Positions 8,185 through 16,724 of a stretch of DNA of 64,000 bases are shown one piece after another. The DNA is taken from NCBI GenBank assembly GCA_902495325.1, contig CABUWK010000006.1:1-64000 (forward strand), read 5' to 3'. How positions within the stretch are numbered: position 1 is the first letter of the stretch; each line of letters opens with the position of its first letter. The notes beneath the pieces were generated by a model. That model was not told where the DNA came from. It saw only the letters and a list, made by a program, of their open reading frames with translations, and ran no database searches. A program made the translations under genes and the position numbers. The stretch is from an uncultured Acidiphilium sp. (GTDB lineage Bacteria > Bacillota > Clostridia > Christensenellales > Borkfalkiaceae).

Positions 8185-8205
8185 GGAAGGAGATATTATT
8201 GAATT

Positions 8206-9612
8206 ATGGCTAAAAAAGTTTTGATTACCGATACCATTCTCCGCGACGCGCATCAGTCGCAAGCCGCTACGAGAATGACGCTCGAACAGATGTTGCCCGC
8301 TCTCGATCAGCTGGACGACATCGGATATTATTCTCTCGAAGCCTGGGGCGGGGCGACGTTCGATTCCTGCCTGCGCTTTCTGAACGAGGATCCGTGGGAA
8401 AGACTGCGTATCCTGAAAAGCCACCTGAAAAAGACCCCCATTCAGATGCTTCTCCGCGGGCAGAACCTGCTCGGCTACAAGCACTATGCGGACGACGTGG
8501 TGGAAAAATTCGTAGAATATTCCATTAAAAACGGCGTGACGATCATCCGTGTTTTCGACGCGCTTAACGACGTGAGAAACCTTGAAACGGCAATGAAAGC
8601 CATCAAGAAATACGGCGGCGTGTGCGAAGCGACCATTTCTTACACCACGAGCCCCGTTCATACGAACGAATATTTTGTAAAACTCGCGAAGACGCTCGAA
8701 TCGATGGGTGCGGACAACATCTGTCTGAAAGACATGGCGAACCTTCTTCTTCCGTATACGGCGTACGACCTTATCAAGAGCATGAAAGCCGTACTGAAAC
8801 CGGAAACGAAGATCCACCTTCACACCCACAATACGACGGGTACGGGGGATATGGTCAACCTGAAAGCCATCGAGGCGGGGTGCGATATCGTCGACACGGC
8901 AATTTCCGCCCTCGGCAACGGTACTTCTCAGCCCGCTACGGAACCTCTCGTCGCAACGCTGAAGGGTACGCCTTACGATACCGGGATCGATCTGAACAAA
9001 CTCGTTCCGATCACCAACTATTTCAAAACGGTTGCGGCGCAGCTCGAAAAATCCGGTTCTCTGAACCCGAACGTGAGGAAGATCGACATCAACACCCTGA
9101 TTTATCAGGTCCCGGGCGGCATGCTTTCCAACCTGATGAATCAGCTGAAACAGCAGGGCAAACTCGACAAGCTCGACGAAGTGCTTGCCGAAGTTCCCAA
9201 CGTGAGAAAGGACTGCGGTTATCCGCCGCTCGTCACGCCGTCCAGCCAGATCGTCGGCACGCAGGCGGTGCTCAACGTGCTGAGCGGAGAGAGATACAAG
9301 ATGGTCACGAAAGAATTCAAAGCTCTTCTCAAAGGAGAGTACGGCAAGCTTCCCGCCGATCCCGATCCGGACGTGATGAAGAAGATCGTCGGCAACGAAA
9401 AGCTCGTGACCTGCAGACCTGCGGATCTCATCGCTCCCGAATACGAGAAGTATAAATCGGAAATGATGCAGTATTACACGCAGGAAGAAGACGTTCTGTC
9501 CTACGCGCTCTTCAACGAAGTGGCGGTGAACTTCTTCAAATGGAGAATGGCGAAAAACAGCGGGATCGACAAAGATCTCGCGGAAAACGGAAACAAGGTT
9601 TATCCCGTATGA
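8206..9612 (+). CDS. oadA: Oxaloacetate decarboxylase alpha / transcarboxylase 5S-type carboxyltransferase, 468 aa
   Basis: Pyruvate/oxaloacetate carboxyltransferase of the HMGL-like TIM-barrel family. Residues 5-25 contain ITDTILRDAHQSQAATRM; the metal site includes HLHTHNTTGTGD; the carbamylated-lysine region is ICLKDMANLL; AISALGNGTSQPATE follows. The C-terminal helical PYC-type domain is present but the protein stops at 468 aa, without the biotinyl domain that ends full-length OadA. It therefore matches the 5S transcarboxylase or PycB-core form and must use the separate carrier at 6371. Its stop overlaps the surE start (ATGA). AAGGAGATATT precedes the chosen ATG. Confidence 0.92.
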   Translation: MAKKVLITDTILRDAHQSQAATRMTLEQMLPALDQLDDIGYYSLEAWGGATFDSCLRFLNEDPWERLRILKSHLKKTPIQMLLRGQNLLGYKHYADDVVEKFVEYSIKNGVTIIRVFDALNDVRNLETAMKAIKKYGGVCEATISYTTSPVHTNEYFVKLAKTLESMGADNICLKDMANLLLPYTAYDLIKSMKAVLKPETKIHLHTHNTTGTGDMVNLKAIEAGCDIVDTAISALGNGTSQPATEPLVATLKGTPYDTGIDLNKLVPITNYFKTVAAQLEKSGSLNPNVRKIDINTLIYQVPGGMLSNLMNQLKQQGKLDKLDEVLAEVPNVRKDCGYPPLVTPSSQIVGTQAVLNVLSGERYKMVTKEFKALLKGEYGKLPADPDPDVMKKIVGNEKLVTCRPADLIAPEYEKYKSEMMQYYTQEEDVLSYALFNEVAVNFFKWRMAKNSGIDKDLAENGNKVYPV

Positions 9613-10352
9613 GGATCCTTGTCACCAATGACGACGGCATCTCGGCAGAGGGCTTGAAAGCCCTCGCCGACGTACTGTCGGAAAAACATGAAATTTTCGT
9701 ACTGGCACCGGACGGAAACCGTTCGGGGTTTTCTCATTCTTTAACCATTCATAGAGACGTCTGTTTAAAGGAAGAGAAAATATCCGACCGTTATCCTGCT
9801 TATTCCTTAAGCGGCACTCCGGCGGACTGCGTGAAATTCGCTTTTCATAATTTTGCGGAAAAGCCCTTCGAACTCGTTTGTTCCGGCATCAATCACGGCT
9901 TGAATCTCGGCAGCGACACCACGTATTCCGGGACGGTCGCGGCGGGGCTCGAGGGCAATTATTTCGGCGTGCCTTCCGTCGCGTTTTCCAACGTAGCTTC
10001 GGGAGATTATCTTTTTGCCGAAAACCGGAAGATCGTAAAAAACATTTTCCCGGAACTTGAAAAATTGTTTTCTTACCGTTACACGTTGAACGTAAACATG
10101 CCGAATCTGCCTTCGGAACAAATAAAAGGGGCAAGGCTTTGCCCGCTCGGAATTCAGAAATATTCCGACGAATACATATCCCGCGGGGGCAATGCTTACC
10201 GTCTGATCGGCGACCCGATCGAGCGGGAGGAAACGGCGGAAGAGACGGACGTAACGTTATCGAAACAAGGTTTCGTTACCGTGACACCGATCCTGTATGA
10301 CAGAACGGATCTCTCCGTCGTCGGAAAATACGCCGGAAAGGAGCTGTTATGA
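9609..10352 (+). CDS. surE: 5'/3'-nucleotidase SurE, 247 aa
   Basis: Metal-dependent phosphatase acting on nucleoside monophosphates. The N-terminus MRILVTNDDGISAEGL holds the paired Asp metal ligands (D8, D9), NRSG supplies the Ser ligand near residue 40, and SGINHGLNLG the Asn. GTPADCV and TTYSGTVAAGLEG are also family marks. The open frame extends 69 bases upstream inside oadA, but the family start and the ATGA overlap with oadA fix 9609. It is coupled to the flavoprotein gene downstream by a second ATGA overlap. Confidence 0.93.
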   Translation: MRILVTNDDGISAEGLKALADVLSEKHEIFVLAPDGNRSGFSHSLTIHRDVCLKEEKISDRYPAYSLSGTPADCVKFAFHNFAEKPFELVCSGINHGLNLGSDTTYSGTVAAGLEGNYFGVPSVAFSNVASGDYLFAENRKIVKNIFPELEKLFSYRYTLNVNMPNLPSEQIKGARLCPLGIQKYSDEYISRGGNAYRLIGDPIEREETAEETDVTLSKQGFVTVTPILYDRTDLSVVGKYAGKELL

Positions 10353-11593
10353 AAACGGTCGTGATCGGCGGAGGCGCGGCGGGGCTGATCTCGTCCTGTT
10401 TCAGGGCGTTGAACGGAGACGACGTCCTCCTGATCGAAAAGAACGAAAAGCTCGGGAAAAAACTGTACGTTACGGGGAAGGGCAGATGTAACGTTACAAA
10501 CGATTGCGACGTAGACGGCTTTCTGAAAAACGTCGTGACGAACGCCCGCTTTCTGACGGGGGCGGCATACCGTTTTCCGCCCGAAAAATTTAAAGAATGG
10601 CTTTCCCGGAAAGTCCCGCTCAAAACGGAACGTGGCGGCAGAGTGTTTCCCGTAAGCGATAAGTCGAGCGATATTATCCGCGCACTCGAAGCTTATGCGC
10701 GCGAAGCGGGCGTGAAGATCCGCCTGAACGAGAAAGTGCTTTCCGTCGACGTTTCGGACGGCAGAATAACCGGCGTTACCACCGATAAGGAAAGAATCGC
10801 CTGTGACGCTGCGATCGTCTGTACGGGCGGAAAGAGTTATCCCGCCACGGGGAGCGACGGCGACGGTTATCGTTTTGCCGAACTTGCGGGGCATACCGTA
10901 GTGCCGCCGAAACCCGCGCTCACGGGGATCAACCTGAAAGGCGATTTTTACAAGGAAGTGCAGGGGCTTACTTTAAAAAACGTGAGCCTTACCGTCTTTT
11001 CGGGCGGGAAAAAGATCTATTCCGATTTCGGCGAAATGCTGTTTACTCATTTCGGCGTGTCCGGTCCGATCGTCCTGTCCGCTTCGAGCTTTTTAAACAA
11101 AACCGATCTTTCGCAGGGGATGCTCGTTCTCGACATGAAACCGGCGCTCACCGAAAAACAGCTCGACGACAGGATCCTGCGCGATTTCACAAAGTATAAA
11201 AACAAAAAATTGAAAAATTCCCTCGACGATCTTCTGCCGAAGTCGATGATCCCCGTCGTGATCGCCGCATCCGGCGTGAACGGAGATACGCCGAACAACA
11301 GCCTGAAGGCGGAAGAGAGAAGATCTCTTCTGAACGCGATCAAAGCGTTTAAAATGTTTCCTGCGTCTCTGAGAGACATCGCGGAGGCAATCGTCACTTC
11401 GGGCGGCGTAAGCGTGAAGGAGATCGATCCGAAAACGATGGAAAGCAAACTCGTGAAAGGGCTTTATTTCGCGGGGGAAGTGATCGATACGGACGCCTTA
11501 ACGGGCGGATTCAACATTTCCGTTGCCGCATGCACCGCATATGCGGCGGGCAACGCGGGAAACCGTGCGGAAAAAACAGAGAAAGGAAGATAA
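10349..11593 (+). CDS. BaiN/HI0933-like NAD(P)/FAD flavoprotein oxidoreductase, 414 aa
   Basis: Flavoprotein of the HI0933/YhiN/BaiN family. The dinucleotide-binding start is MKTVVIGGGAAGLISS with an acidic LLIEKNEKLGKKL following; TGKGRCNVTND is the family signature near residue 45; VCTGGKSYPATGSDGDGY lies near residue 155; and the C-terminal FAD closure is GLYFAGEVIDTDALTGGFN. The family includes a bile-acid dehydrogenase (BaiN) but most members have no proven substrate. Position between surE and aroH-cmk-plsC is common in Clostridia. Start overlaps surE (ATGA). Confidence 0.88.
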   Translation: MKTVVIGGGAAGLISSCFRALNGDDVLLIEKNEKLGKKLYVTGKGRCNVTNDCDVDGFLKNVVTNARFLTGAAYRFPPEKFKEWLSRKVPLKTERGGRVFPVSDKSSDIIRALEAYAREAGVKIRLNEKVLSVDVSDGRITGVTTDKERIACDAAIVCTGGKSYPATGSDGDGYRFAELAGHTVVPPKPALTGINLKGDFYKEVQGLTLKNVSLTVFSGGKKIYSDFGEMLFTHFGVSGPIVLSASSFLNKTDLSQGMLVLDMKPALTEKQLDDRILRDFTKYKNKKLKNSLDDLLPKSMIPVVIAASGVNGDTPNNSLKAEERRSLLNAIKAFKMFPASLRDIAEAIVTSGGVSVKEIDPKTMESKLVKGLYFAGEVIDTDALTGGFNISVAACTAYAAGNAGNRAEKTEKGR

Positions 11594-11601
11594 AACAGAT
11601 T

Positions 11602-11949
11602 ATGTATGCGATCAGAGGCGCGACGACCGTGGAAAACGATTGCCGCGAAGAGATATTCGAGGCGACGAAGGAACTTTTGAACGCCGTCATGAAGGAAAAC
11701 GGCATCACGCCGTCGGAACTGATCAGTCTGCATTTCACGCAGACGAAAGATCTTGTTTCCGTTTATCCCGCCACGGCGGCAAGACTGAACGGGTTCGGTT
11801 CCGTCGCCCTTTTTTCCGGGGTAGAGCCGGACGTGAAAGGGGGGCTTCCCAAATGTATCCGCGTGATCGCCTATGCGGAAGGAAAAAAAGAAAACGTCGT
11901 TCCCGTGTATCTCGGGAAGGCGAAACATCTCAGGGAGGAGACGAAATGA
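11602..11949 (+). CDS. aroH: Chorismate mutase, AroH type, 115 aa
   Basis: Converts chorismate to prephenate for Phe/Tyr synthesis. Size and the start MYAIRGATTVENDCREEI match monofunctional trimeric AroH, with the active-site Arg in IRGATT. ISLHFTQTKDLVSVYPA and LPKCIRVI (second active-site Arg) follow. The open frame extends upstream inside the flavoprotein gene, but the family start is 11602, 8 bases after that stop; AAAGGAAGA lies inside the end of the preceding gene. The stop overlaps the cmk start (ATGA). Confidence 0.92.
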   Translation: MYAIRGATTVENDCREEIFEATKELLNAVMKENGITPSELISLHFTQTKDLVSVYPATAARLNGFGSVALFSGVEPDVKGGLPKCIRVIAYAEGKKENVVPVYLGKAKHLREETK

Positions 11950-12605
11950 TCAACGTTTGTCTGGACGGACCCGCGGGCAGCGGGAAGAGCACGGTTGCGA
12001 AAGCGATCGCGAAGAAACTCGATATTTTATATCTCGATACGGGGGCGATGTACCGCGCCTGCGGTTTAAAATGCAAAAAACTCGGCATAGCCGCGACGGA
12101 CGAAGAGGCGGTGAAGTCTTTTATCGGTACGATCGACCTCGGGATCCGCTATATCGACGGCGCGCAGCACACGTTTCTGGACGGGGAAGACGTTTCGGAC
12201 GAGATCCGGAAGCCTGACGTTTCCATGCTTGCTTCCGCCGTATCCGCGCACCCCTGCGTCCGCGAAAAAATGGTGGAAATGCAGAGAAAGATCGCAAAGC
12301 AGACGGACTGCGTGCTGGACGGAAGGGATATCGGTTCTTTCGTCCTGCCCGACGCGAAGTATAAATTTTTCGTCACGGCGGATCCGAAGATCCGTGCCGG
12401 ACGCCGGTTTAAAGAACTGACGGCAAAGGGCGAGAAAGTGGAGTTCGATACCGTATATAAGGAGATCGTCGAACGGGACTATAACGACAGTCACAGGGCG
12501 TTTTCTCCTCTCGTCCGCGCAAAGGACGCCGTTCTTCTCGATACGTCCTCCATGTCGCCGGAAGAGGTCGTTGATTTCGTGATCGGAAATATAGAGGAGA
12601 AGTAA
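11946..12605 (+). CDS. cmk: Cytidylate kinase, 219 aa
   Basis: Phosphorylates CMP and dCMP. P-loop GPAGSGKST at residues 7-15, LDTGAMYRA for the nucleotide site, LDGRDIGSFVLP in the middle, then RAGRRFKEL and RDYNDSHRAFSPL with the lid arginines. Normal length. The long open frame upstream is a shadow; the start overlaps the aroH stop and GGGAGGAG precedes it. The cmk-plsC-ispH-S1 order is typical of Clostridia. Confidence 0.95.
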   Translation: MINVCLDGPAGSGKSTVAKAIAKKLDILYLDTGAMYRACGLKCKKLGIAATDEEAVKSFIGTIDLGIRYIDGAQHTFLDGEDVSDEIRKPDVSMLASAVSAHPCVREKMVEMQRKIAKQTDCVLDGRDIGSFVLPDAKYKFFVTADPKIRAGRRFKELTAKGEKVEFDTVYKEIVERDYNDSHRAFSPLVRAKDAVLLDTSSMSPEEVVDFVIGNIEEK

Positions 12606-12608
12606 GGC

Positions 12609-13223
12609 ATGGTTTACCGCATTTCACGCTTTTTCGTCATGCTGTTTTACCATATCTGCTATCCGCATAAGGTTTTCGGCAAAGAGAATCTGCCCGAAAA
12701 AAGCGGTTTCGTCACGATATGCAATCATTACGGCGCGATCGACGTCGTAGTGGTATCCGACATCTTTAAAAAGAAACCGTATATGCTCGCGAAAAAAGAA
12801 TGGTTCGCAAGCAAATTCCGCGCATGGCTTTTCCGCAAATACGGCGCGATCCCCATCGACCGCGAAAAGCCGGAATTTTCCTCGCTGAAAGAGTGTTTCG
12901 CCGTTTTAAAACGGGGCGACAATCTCGTTATTTTTCCCGAAGGCACACGAAACAGAAAAGGCGAGGAACTTATGGACATCAAAGGCGGGGCGGCGCTTAT
13001 CGCGTATAAGGCAAAGGTCTCGGTGGTGCCCGTCGTCATGCTTTCCCGTTACAGAAAGTTTCATAAAAACTATCTCATGATCGGAAAGCCCTTCGATTTC
13101 TCCTCTTTCTCCGCGGAACATGCGGGAAGCGATCTGAACGAAAAACTGAGAGAGTTCATGCTTGAAAAAATGACGGAAACGAGAGAAGAACTCAAAAAGA
13201 TCGTCGGAGAAAAGAAAAGATGA
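12609..13223 (+). CDS. plsC: 1-acyl-sn-glycerol-3-phosphate acyltransferase, 204 aa
   Basis: Acylates lysophosphatidate to phosphatidate at the membrane. The catalytic H-x4-D motif is NHYGAIDVV (His and Asp), followed by KKEWFASKF and the substrate motif FPEGTRN. One N-terminal hydrophobic stretch (residues 1-18) may anchor it. It starts 3 bases after cmk and its stop overlaps the ispH start (ATGA), so all three are co-translated. Confidence 0.92.
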   Translation: MVYRISRFFVMLFYHICYPHKVFGKENLPEKSGFVTICNHYGAIDVVVVSDIFKKKPYMLAKKEWFASKFRAWLFRKYGAIPIDREKPEFSSLKECFAVLKRGDNLVIFPEGTRNRKGEELMDIKGGAALIAYKAKVSVVPVVMLSRYRKFHKNYLMIGKPFDFSSFSAEHAGSDLNEKLREFMLEKMTETREELKKIVGEKKR

Positions 13224-15325
13224 GGGAAGTGATCCTTTCCCGCTATCACGGGTTTTGCCCCGGCGTGAGAAAAGCGGTGGAAACGGCGTATTCCGTTTAC
13301 GGCGAGGGGGTATATATTCTCGGCGAGATCATCCACAACGAAACGGTGGTGAAGAAAATACGATCGCTCGGTACGAAAGTGATCGATTCTCCGGACGAGG
13401 TTTCTTCCGGAACGCTGATCATCCGTTCGCACGGGGTCGGGAAAAAAGTTCTCGAAGACCTTGAAAAAAAGAATCTGAAAGTGATCAACTGCACGTGTCC
13501 GTTCGTCATGCGGACGCAGAAGATCGTGCAGGATTATTACGCGAAAGGGTATCAGATCGTGATTACGGGGGAAAAGACGCATCCCGAGGTGATCGGGCTC
13601 AACGGCTGGTGCGGAAACTCGGCGATCGTGATCGACGAAAACTACCGCGATATCGATTTTAAAAAGTTCGAAAAAGTGTGTCTTGTGTCCCAAACGACCT
13701 ATTCGGAAGAAAAATTTCAGGAAATTTTGAAATTTTTTGGTAATCTTACCCTTAAAACGCTTGAAGTTTTTCCGACAATTTGCTATACTACAAGAGAGCG
13801 TCAAGAAGAGGCAGAAATATTGTCAAAAACCTGTGATGCAATGGTTGTTGTCGGTGGCAAAAATAGTAGCAATACTAAGAAACTGATGAGAATTTGTCAA
13901 GGAAATTGCAATTATGTATATTTCATTTCAAATCCTGATGAGCTCGATTTAAAAAAATTTAAAAATTTTAAAAAGGTAGGTATTGTTACAGGGGCATCGA
14001 CGCCCGATGAACAATCAATGGAGGTTTTCTTAAAAATGGAAGAAAATACGGAAGTAAAAACTGAAGTAAAAAGCTCAAATGCGATGGAAGAAGCGCTGAC
14101 CGCGATGGACGACGAACAGCTTAAGTTCAGAAGAGGTCAGAAAGTTGTTGCGACGATTTCGTCCGCTACCGATGACGGCTTGGCTCTGTACATCAACAAC
14201 ACGAAGAAAGAAATTCTTCTTCCCAAAGACGAGATCGATTGCGAAAGCTATGACAAAGCGGAATATGCCGCAAAAGTCGGTGAAGATATCGAAGTCATGA
14301 TCGTCGGGCTTAACCCCGTTGTATTGTCTCAGAAAGCCATCAAGCAGCAGAAAGAAGAAGAGGAAGCGATCGCCAAGATCCAGAACGGCGAAATCTTCAC
14401 CGTTACCTGCACGGGATTCAACAAGGGCGGTCTTACCGGTAAGCTCGGCAGCTACGAAGTGTTTGTTCCTTCGTCTCAGATCAGAATCGGCTATGTGAAA
14501 GACCTTGAAAAATACGTCGGAAAGACCCTTCGCTTAAAAGCGGAAAAGATCGAAAACACCGGCAGAAGAAAGCAGATCGTAGGCTCGCAGAGAGTGATCC
14601 TCGAAGCCGAAAAAGCGGAAAGAGACGCTGCGAAAGCCGCAAAAGAAGAAGAATTCTTCGCGAACATTCACGAAGGAGACGTCGTGGAAGGAACGGTTGT
14701 TCGTTTCGCTGCGTTCGGCGCATTTGTCGACGTGAACGGTTTCGATTGCCTTGCTCATATCTCCGATCTGTCCTGGACGAACGCGGCTACTCCTGCGGAC
14801 GTGCTTGAAATCGGCAAGAAATACGAATTTAAAGTTCTTAAATGCGATAAAGAATCCAAGAAGGTTTCTCTCGGTTATAAACAGCTTCAGCCGAAGCCCT
14901 GGCAGCTTGCCGGAGATAAATATGCGATCGGCGAAACCATTAAGGGTAAAGTCGTAAGAATCGTGAGCTTCGGCGCATTCGTCGAAGTGGAAAAAGGAAT
15001 CGACGGTCTCGTTCACGTTTCCCAGATCTCGCACGAATGGCTTGAGAACCCGACTTCCGTTCTGAAAGTCGGCGACGAAGTTGAAGCGAAGATCCTCGAT
15101 ATGGACGTCGAGAAAGAAAAGATGACCCTTTCCATCAAGGCTCTTACTCCCGCTCCGGAAGGCGTTACGAGATCCAGAAGAGGAGATAAGAAAGCCGACG
15201 AAGAAAACGGCGAAGAGAAGCAGAGAAAGCCGAGAAGAGAAAAGTCGGAAGACGAAGGTCCGAGAGAATGGAACGAAGGCGGTCTCGGCGGCGTTTCCCT
15301 CAGCGATCTTATCAATAAAGACTGA
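13220..15325 (+). CDS. ispH: IspH (HMBPP reductase) fused to ribosomal protein S1, 701 aa
   Basis: Residues 1-273 are IspH, the last enzyme of the MEP isoprenoid pathway. The [4Fe-4S] cysteines are C13 (HGFCPGV), C93 (CTCPFV) and C188 (TICYTT); the catalytic Glu lies in THPEVIG. Residues 275-701 are a four-repeat S1 protein: two divergent OB repeats, then two canonical ones (GTVVRFAAFGAFVDV, GKVVRIVSFGAFVEV). The tail is charged. Such fusions are known in Clostridia. Odd: codons for about residues 168-275 are strikingly AT-rich against the rest, and this patch holds a promoter-like sequence (13761-13789) and a strong ribosome site before Met-273 (14036), which would give free S1. No gap or frameshift is seen. 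Confidence 0.93.
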   Translation: MREVILSRYHGFCPGVRKAVETAYSVYGEGVYILGEIIHNETVVKKIRSLGTKVIDSPDEVSSGTLIIRSHGVGKKVLEDLEKKNLKVINCTCPFVMRTQKIVQDYYAKGYQIVITGEKTHPEVIGLNGWCGNSAIVIDENYRDIDFKKFEKVCLVSQTTYSEEKFQEILKFFGNLTLKTLEVFPTICYTTRERQEEAEILSKTCDAMVVVGGKNSSNTKKLMRICQGNCNYVYFISNPDELDLKKFKNFKKVGIVTGASTPDEQSMEVFLKMEENTEVKTEVKSSNAMEEALTAMDDEQLKFRRGQKVVATISSATDDGLALYINNTKKEILLPKDEIDCESYDKAEYAAKVGEDIEVMIVGLNPVVLSQKAIKQQKEEEEAIAKIQNGEIFTVTCTGFNKGGLTGKLGSYEVFVPSSQIRIGYVKDLEKYVGKTLRLKAEKIENTGRRKQIVGSQRVILEAEKAERDAAKAAKEEEFFANIHEGDVVEGTVVRFAAFGAFVDVNGFDCLAHISDLSWTNAATPADVLEIGKKYEFKVLKCDKESKKVSLGYKQLQPKPWQLAGDKYAIGETIKGKVVRIVSFGAFVEVEKGIDGLVHVSQISHEWLENPTSVLKVGDEVEAKILDMDVEKEKMTLSIKALTPAPEGVTRSRRGDKKADEENGEEKQRKPRREKSEDEGPREWNEGGLGGVSLSDLINKD
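13761..13789 (+). promoter_or_regulatory. Candidate internal promoter for the S1 half
   Basis: TTGAAG, a 17-base spacer and TATACT, with an extended TGC just before the -10. It lies inside the ispH part, in the AT-rich patch, about 240 bases before the internal start at 14036. Confidence 0.5.
14020..14038 (+). promoter_or_regulatory. Internal ribosome site and ATG for free S1
   Basis: GGAGG at 14020-14024 is followed after 11 bases by an in-frame ATG (14036), exactly at the boundary between the IspH and S1 parts (MEENTEVKTEV). Translation from here gives an S1 protein of 429 residues. Confidence 0.5.
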
Positions 15326-15341
15326 TTTGAATAGGACTCAT

Positions 15342-15374
15342 AAAAAGAACCGTTGTTTTCAACGGTTCTTTTTG
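15342..15374 (+). terminator. Terminator after ispH-S1
   Basis: AAAAAGAACCGTTG and CAACGGTTCTTTTT form a perfect long stem with a TTTT loop; the T-run is part of the stem. It closes the 4.6-15.3 kb gene train. Confidence 0.92.
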
Positions 15375-15395
15375 TATGCCTTGTTGTTATTCGGA

Positions 15396-15410
15396 GAATG
15401 CTAAGCCTAT
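15396..15410 (+). repeat. Dispersed repeat, short copy
   Basis: GAATGCTAAGCCTAT, the core of the 20-base repeat at 880-899 and 16783-16802, placed 21 bases after the ispH-S1 terminator. Confidence 0.5.
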
Positions 15411-15436
15411 GACGATCTGTTTGAAAAATAAAAATC

Positions 15437-15494
15437 TCATTCTCAGATCCTTCGCGGGGAGAATTGCGGGGTCGGCTCAGGATGACGAGAATGA
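15437..15494. repeat. Stem-flanked repeat, copy A
   Basis: TCATTCTC and GAGAATGA flank a core that begins AGATCCTTCG and ends GGGGTCGGCTCAGGATGAC. The core is shared with copies at 15591, 60003 and 60088; the flanking inverted repeat is not. No coding capacity. Confidence 0.65.
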
Positions 15495-15527
15495 AATTTG
15501 CGATAATTTCCCGAATGATTTTATAGT

Positions 15528-15572
15528 ATGCCTTGTCATCCGGAGATCGCTTCTTGCAGAATTTCAAGGTAT
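15528..15572. repeat. Stem-flanked repeat, short copy (degenerate)
   Basis: ATGCCTTG and CAAGGTAT flank a core starting TCATCCGGAGATC and ending TTCTTGCAGAATTT. One stem position is G-T in DNA but would be a G-U pair in RNA. The core is shorter and more worn than in copies A-D. Confidence 0.4.
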
Positions 15573-15590
15573 GTTTTCGCCCTTATAAGA

Positions 15591-15665
15591 AAAACCATAT
15601 CATTTTGTCATCCTGACCCAACTGAAAAAGCACACCCGGGAAGGATCACAAAATGATATGGTTTT
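15591..15665. repeat. Stem-flanked repeat, copy B (inverted)
   Basis: AAAACCATATCATTTTGT and ACAAAATGATATGGTTTT are a perfect 18-base inverted repeat. Between them lies the core in the opposite orientation, CATCCTGACCC to GGGAAGGATC. Confidence 0.7.
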
Positions 15666-15926
15666 ACGCAATGAAACAGACAAATTTCTGCCCCTTTGCC
15701 CGGAAAAAGATAAAAATCGCTCATCGTAGGGGGAGATGTCGGCTTTGCGGTAAACCGGGGCGCGTCATGGAAGGAGTCTAACGAAGTTGACAAAAGGGGG
15801 CGCAGCCGAGGGGTTCTCAAGGCATATCATCCAACAGAGTGCCTGTCATTTCAAGATTCTTTCCGGGGGTGGCTTATCCGGTCGGGACAGAATGAAAAAA
15901 TTGTTTTTACGGATCGAAGTCCGTTT
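15666..15926. repeat. Gene-free stretch with worn repeat remnants
   Basis: No open frame looks real. 15727-15820 contains GGGGGAGATGTCGGC, GGGGCGCGTCATGG and AAGGGGGCGCAGCCGAGGGG, a style seen in non-coding repeats of many gut Firmicutes. A further worn core (AGATTCTTTCCGGG to GGGACAGAATGA) lies at about 15850-15894. It may also be the 3' flank of the minus-strand gene at 15927. Confidence 0.35.
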
Positions 15927-16712
15927 TTATATCGGTTTATCCGGATAGGAAGGCGGGATCGGAGTGACGGTACGGTTTTTTAATTTTTTGCCGGGACCGC
16001 GGTAGTCACAGTCGCCGCCGCAATCACATCCGTCTCCGCACCCGTCGCATCCGTCTCCGGCAACAAGCAGTAAAACGACAAGAAAAACAAGGAAAAATGC
16101 GATTACCCAGAATAGATTGAGCATTACCCGGCATTCGCCGCCGAACAAAAGATAAATTGTTTCGCCGAGAACGACAAGACCGAGAAAAAGAAAAATAAGA
16201 CCGAATTCGATGTAATGTGCGCGTGTTAAAGCATCGTTGCTCTTTTTACACAAGGCAATGATCGCAAATACGATTGTTGCAACATTCATCAGAGCCGAGA
16301 GAATATTCGTGATCAGGAAAAGAGACCCTTTTGCTTTCGAACTGAGAAATAAAAGAAATAAATTCAGCGTGACAACGCTTACCGTCATCAGAAAAACAGG
16401 GTAATTACCGAAAAACAAATTGATTTTGTATTTTGCAAAATAAGCCGATATTGCCATTCCGCAAGCAAACGAGACGACTACGGGGTTGATATATCCGTAA
16501 ATATTCCGGTCGTTATCGTGCTGAACCATGCAATATACGATCGATGCGAGTGCGATGATACCGCCGGCAACCAGGTCTGCAACAAAAGGTAGCCGTACAC
16601 CGATCAGATACCCGAGCATAAGAGCGAAAATGCCGAGGAGTTGCTCGATGTAAAAAATCAGGAATTCCTTGTTGAATTTTCGTTTCGAAGATCCTTGTTT
16701 TTCCGTTTGCAT
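15927..16712 (-). CDS. Unknown multi-pass membrane protein with Cys-rich tail, 261 aa
   Basis: Not recognised. A short basic N-terminus (KQGSSKRKFNKEF) is followed by about seven hydrophobic segments between residues 18 and 218 (IEQLLGIFALMLGYLIGV, LVAGGIIALASIVYCMV, and so on). The C-terminal 40 residues change character: GDGCDGCGDGCDCGGDCD holds six cysteines with Gly/Asp, which could bind metal, then a basic Pro-rich end. AAGGAAG precedes the ATG at 16712. It follows mgtE on the same strand, with a terminator-like hairpin just before its ribosome site. A metal link through mgtE is only a guess. Confidence 0.6.
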   Translation of the reverse strand: MQTEKQGSSKRKFNKEFLIFYIEQLLGIFALMLGYLIGVRLPFVADLVAGGIIALASIVYCMVQHDNDRNIYGYINPVVVSFACGMAISAYFAKYKINLFFGNYPVFLMTVSVVTLNLFLLFLSSKAKGSLFLITNILSALMNVATIVFAIIALCKKSNDALTRAHYIEFGLIFLFLGLVVLGETIYLLFGGECRVMLNLFWVIAFFLVFLVVLLLVAGDGCDGCGDGCDCGGDCDYRGPGKKLKNRTVTPIPPSYPDKPI

Positions 16713-16724
16713 AATCTTCCTTTT

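Noticed and set aside
6733..8829. Minus-strand open frame of 698 codons opposite oadB and oadA
   Set aside because: It is the complement of two well-supported genes, His/Arg-rich and without motifs, as expected for a shadow of this codon usage.
13720..14060. AT-rich patch as an inserted foreign gene
   Set aside because: The reading frame and IspH residues, including C188, run through it without interruption; it is a composition change within the gene, not an insertion.
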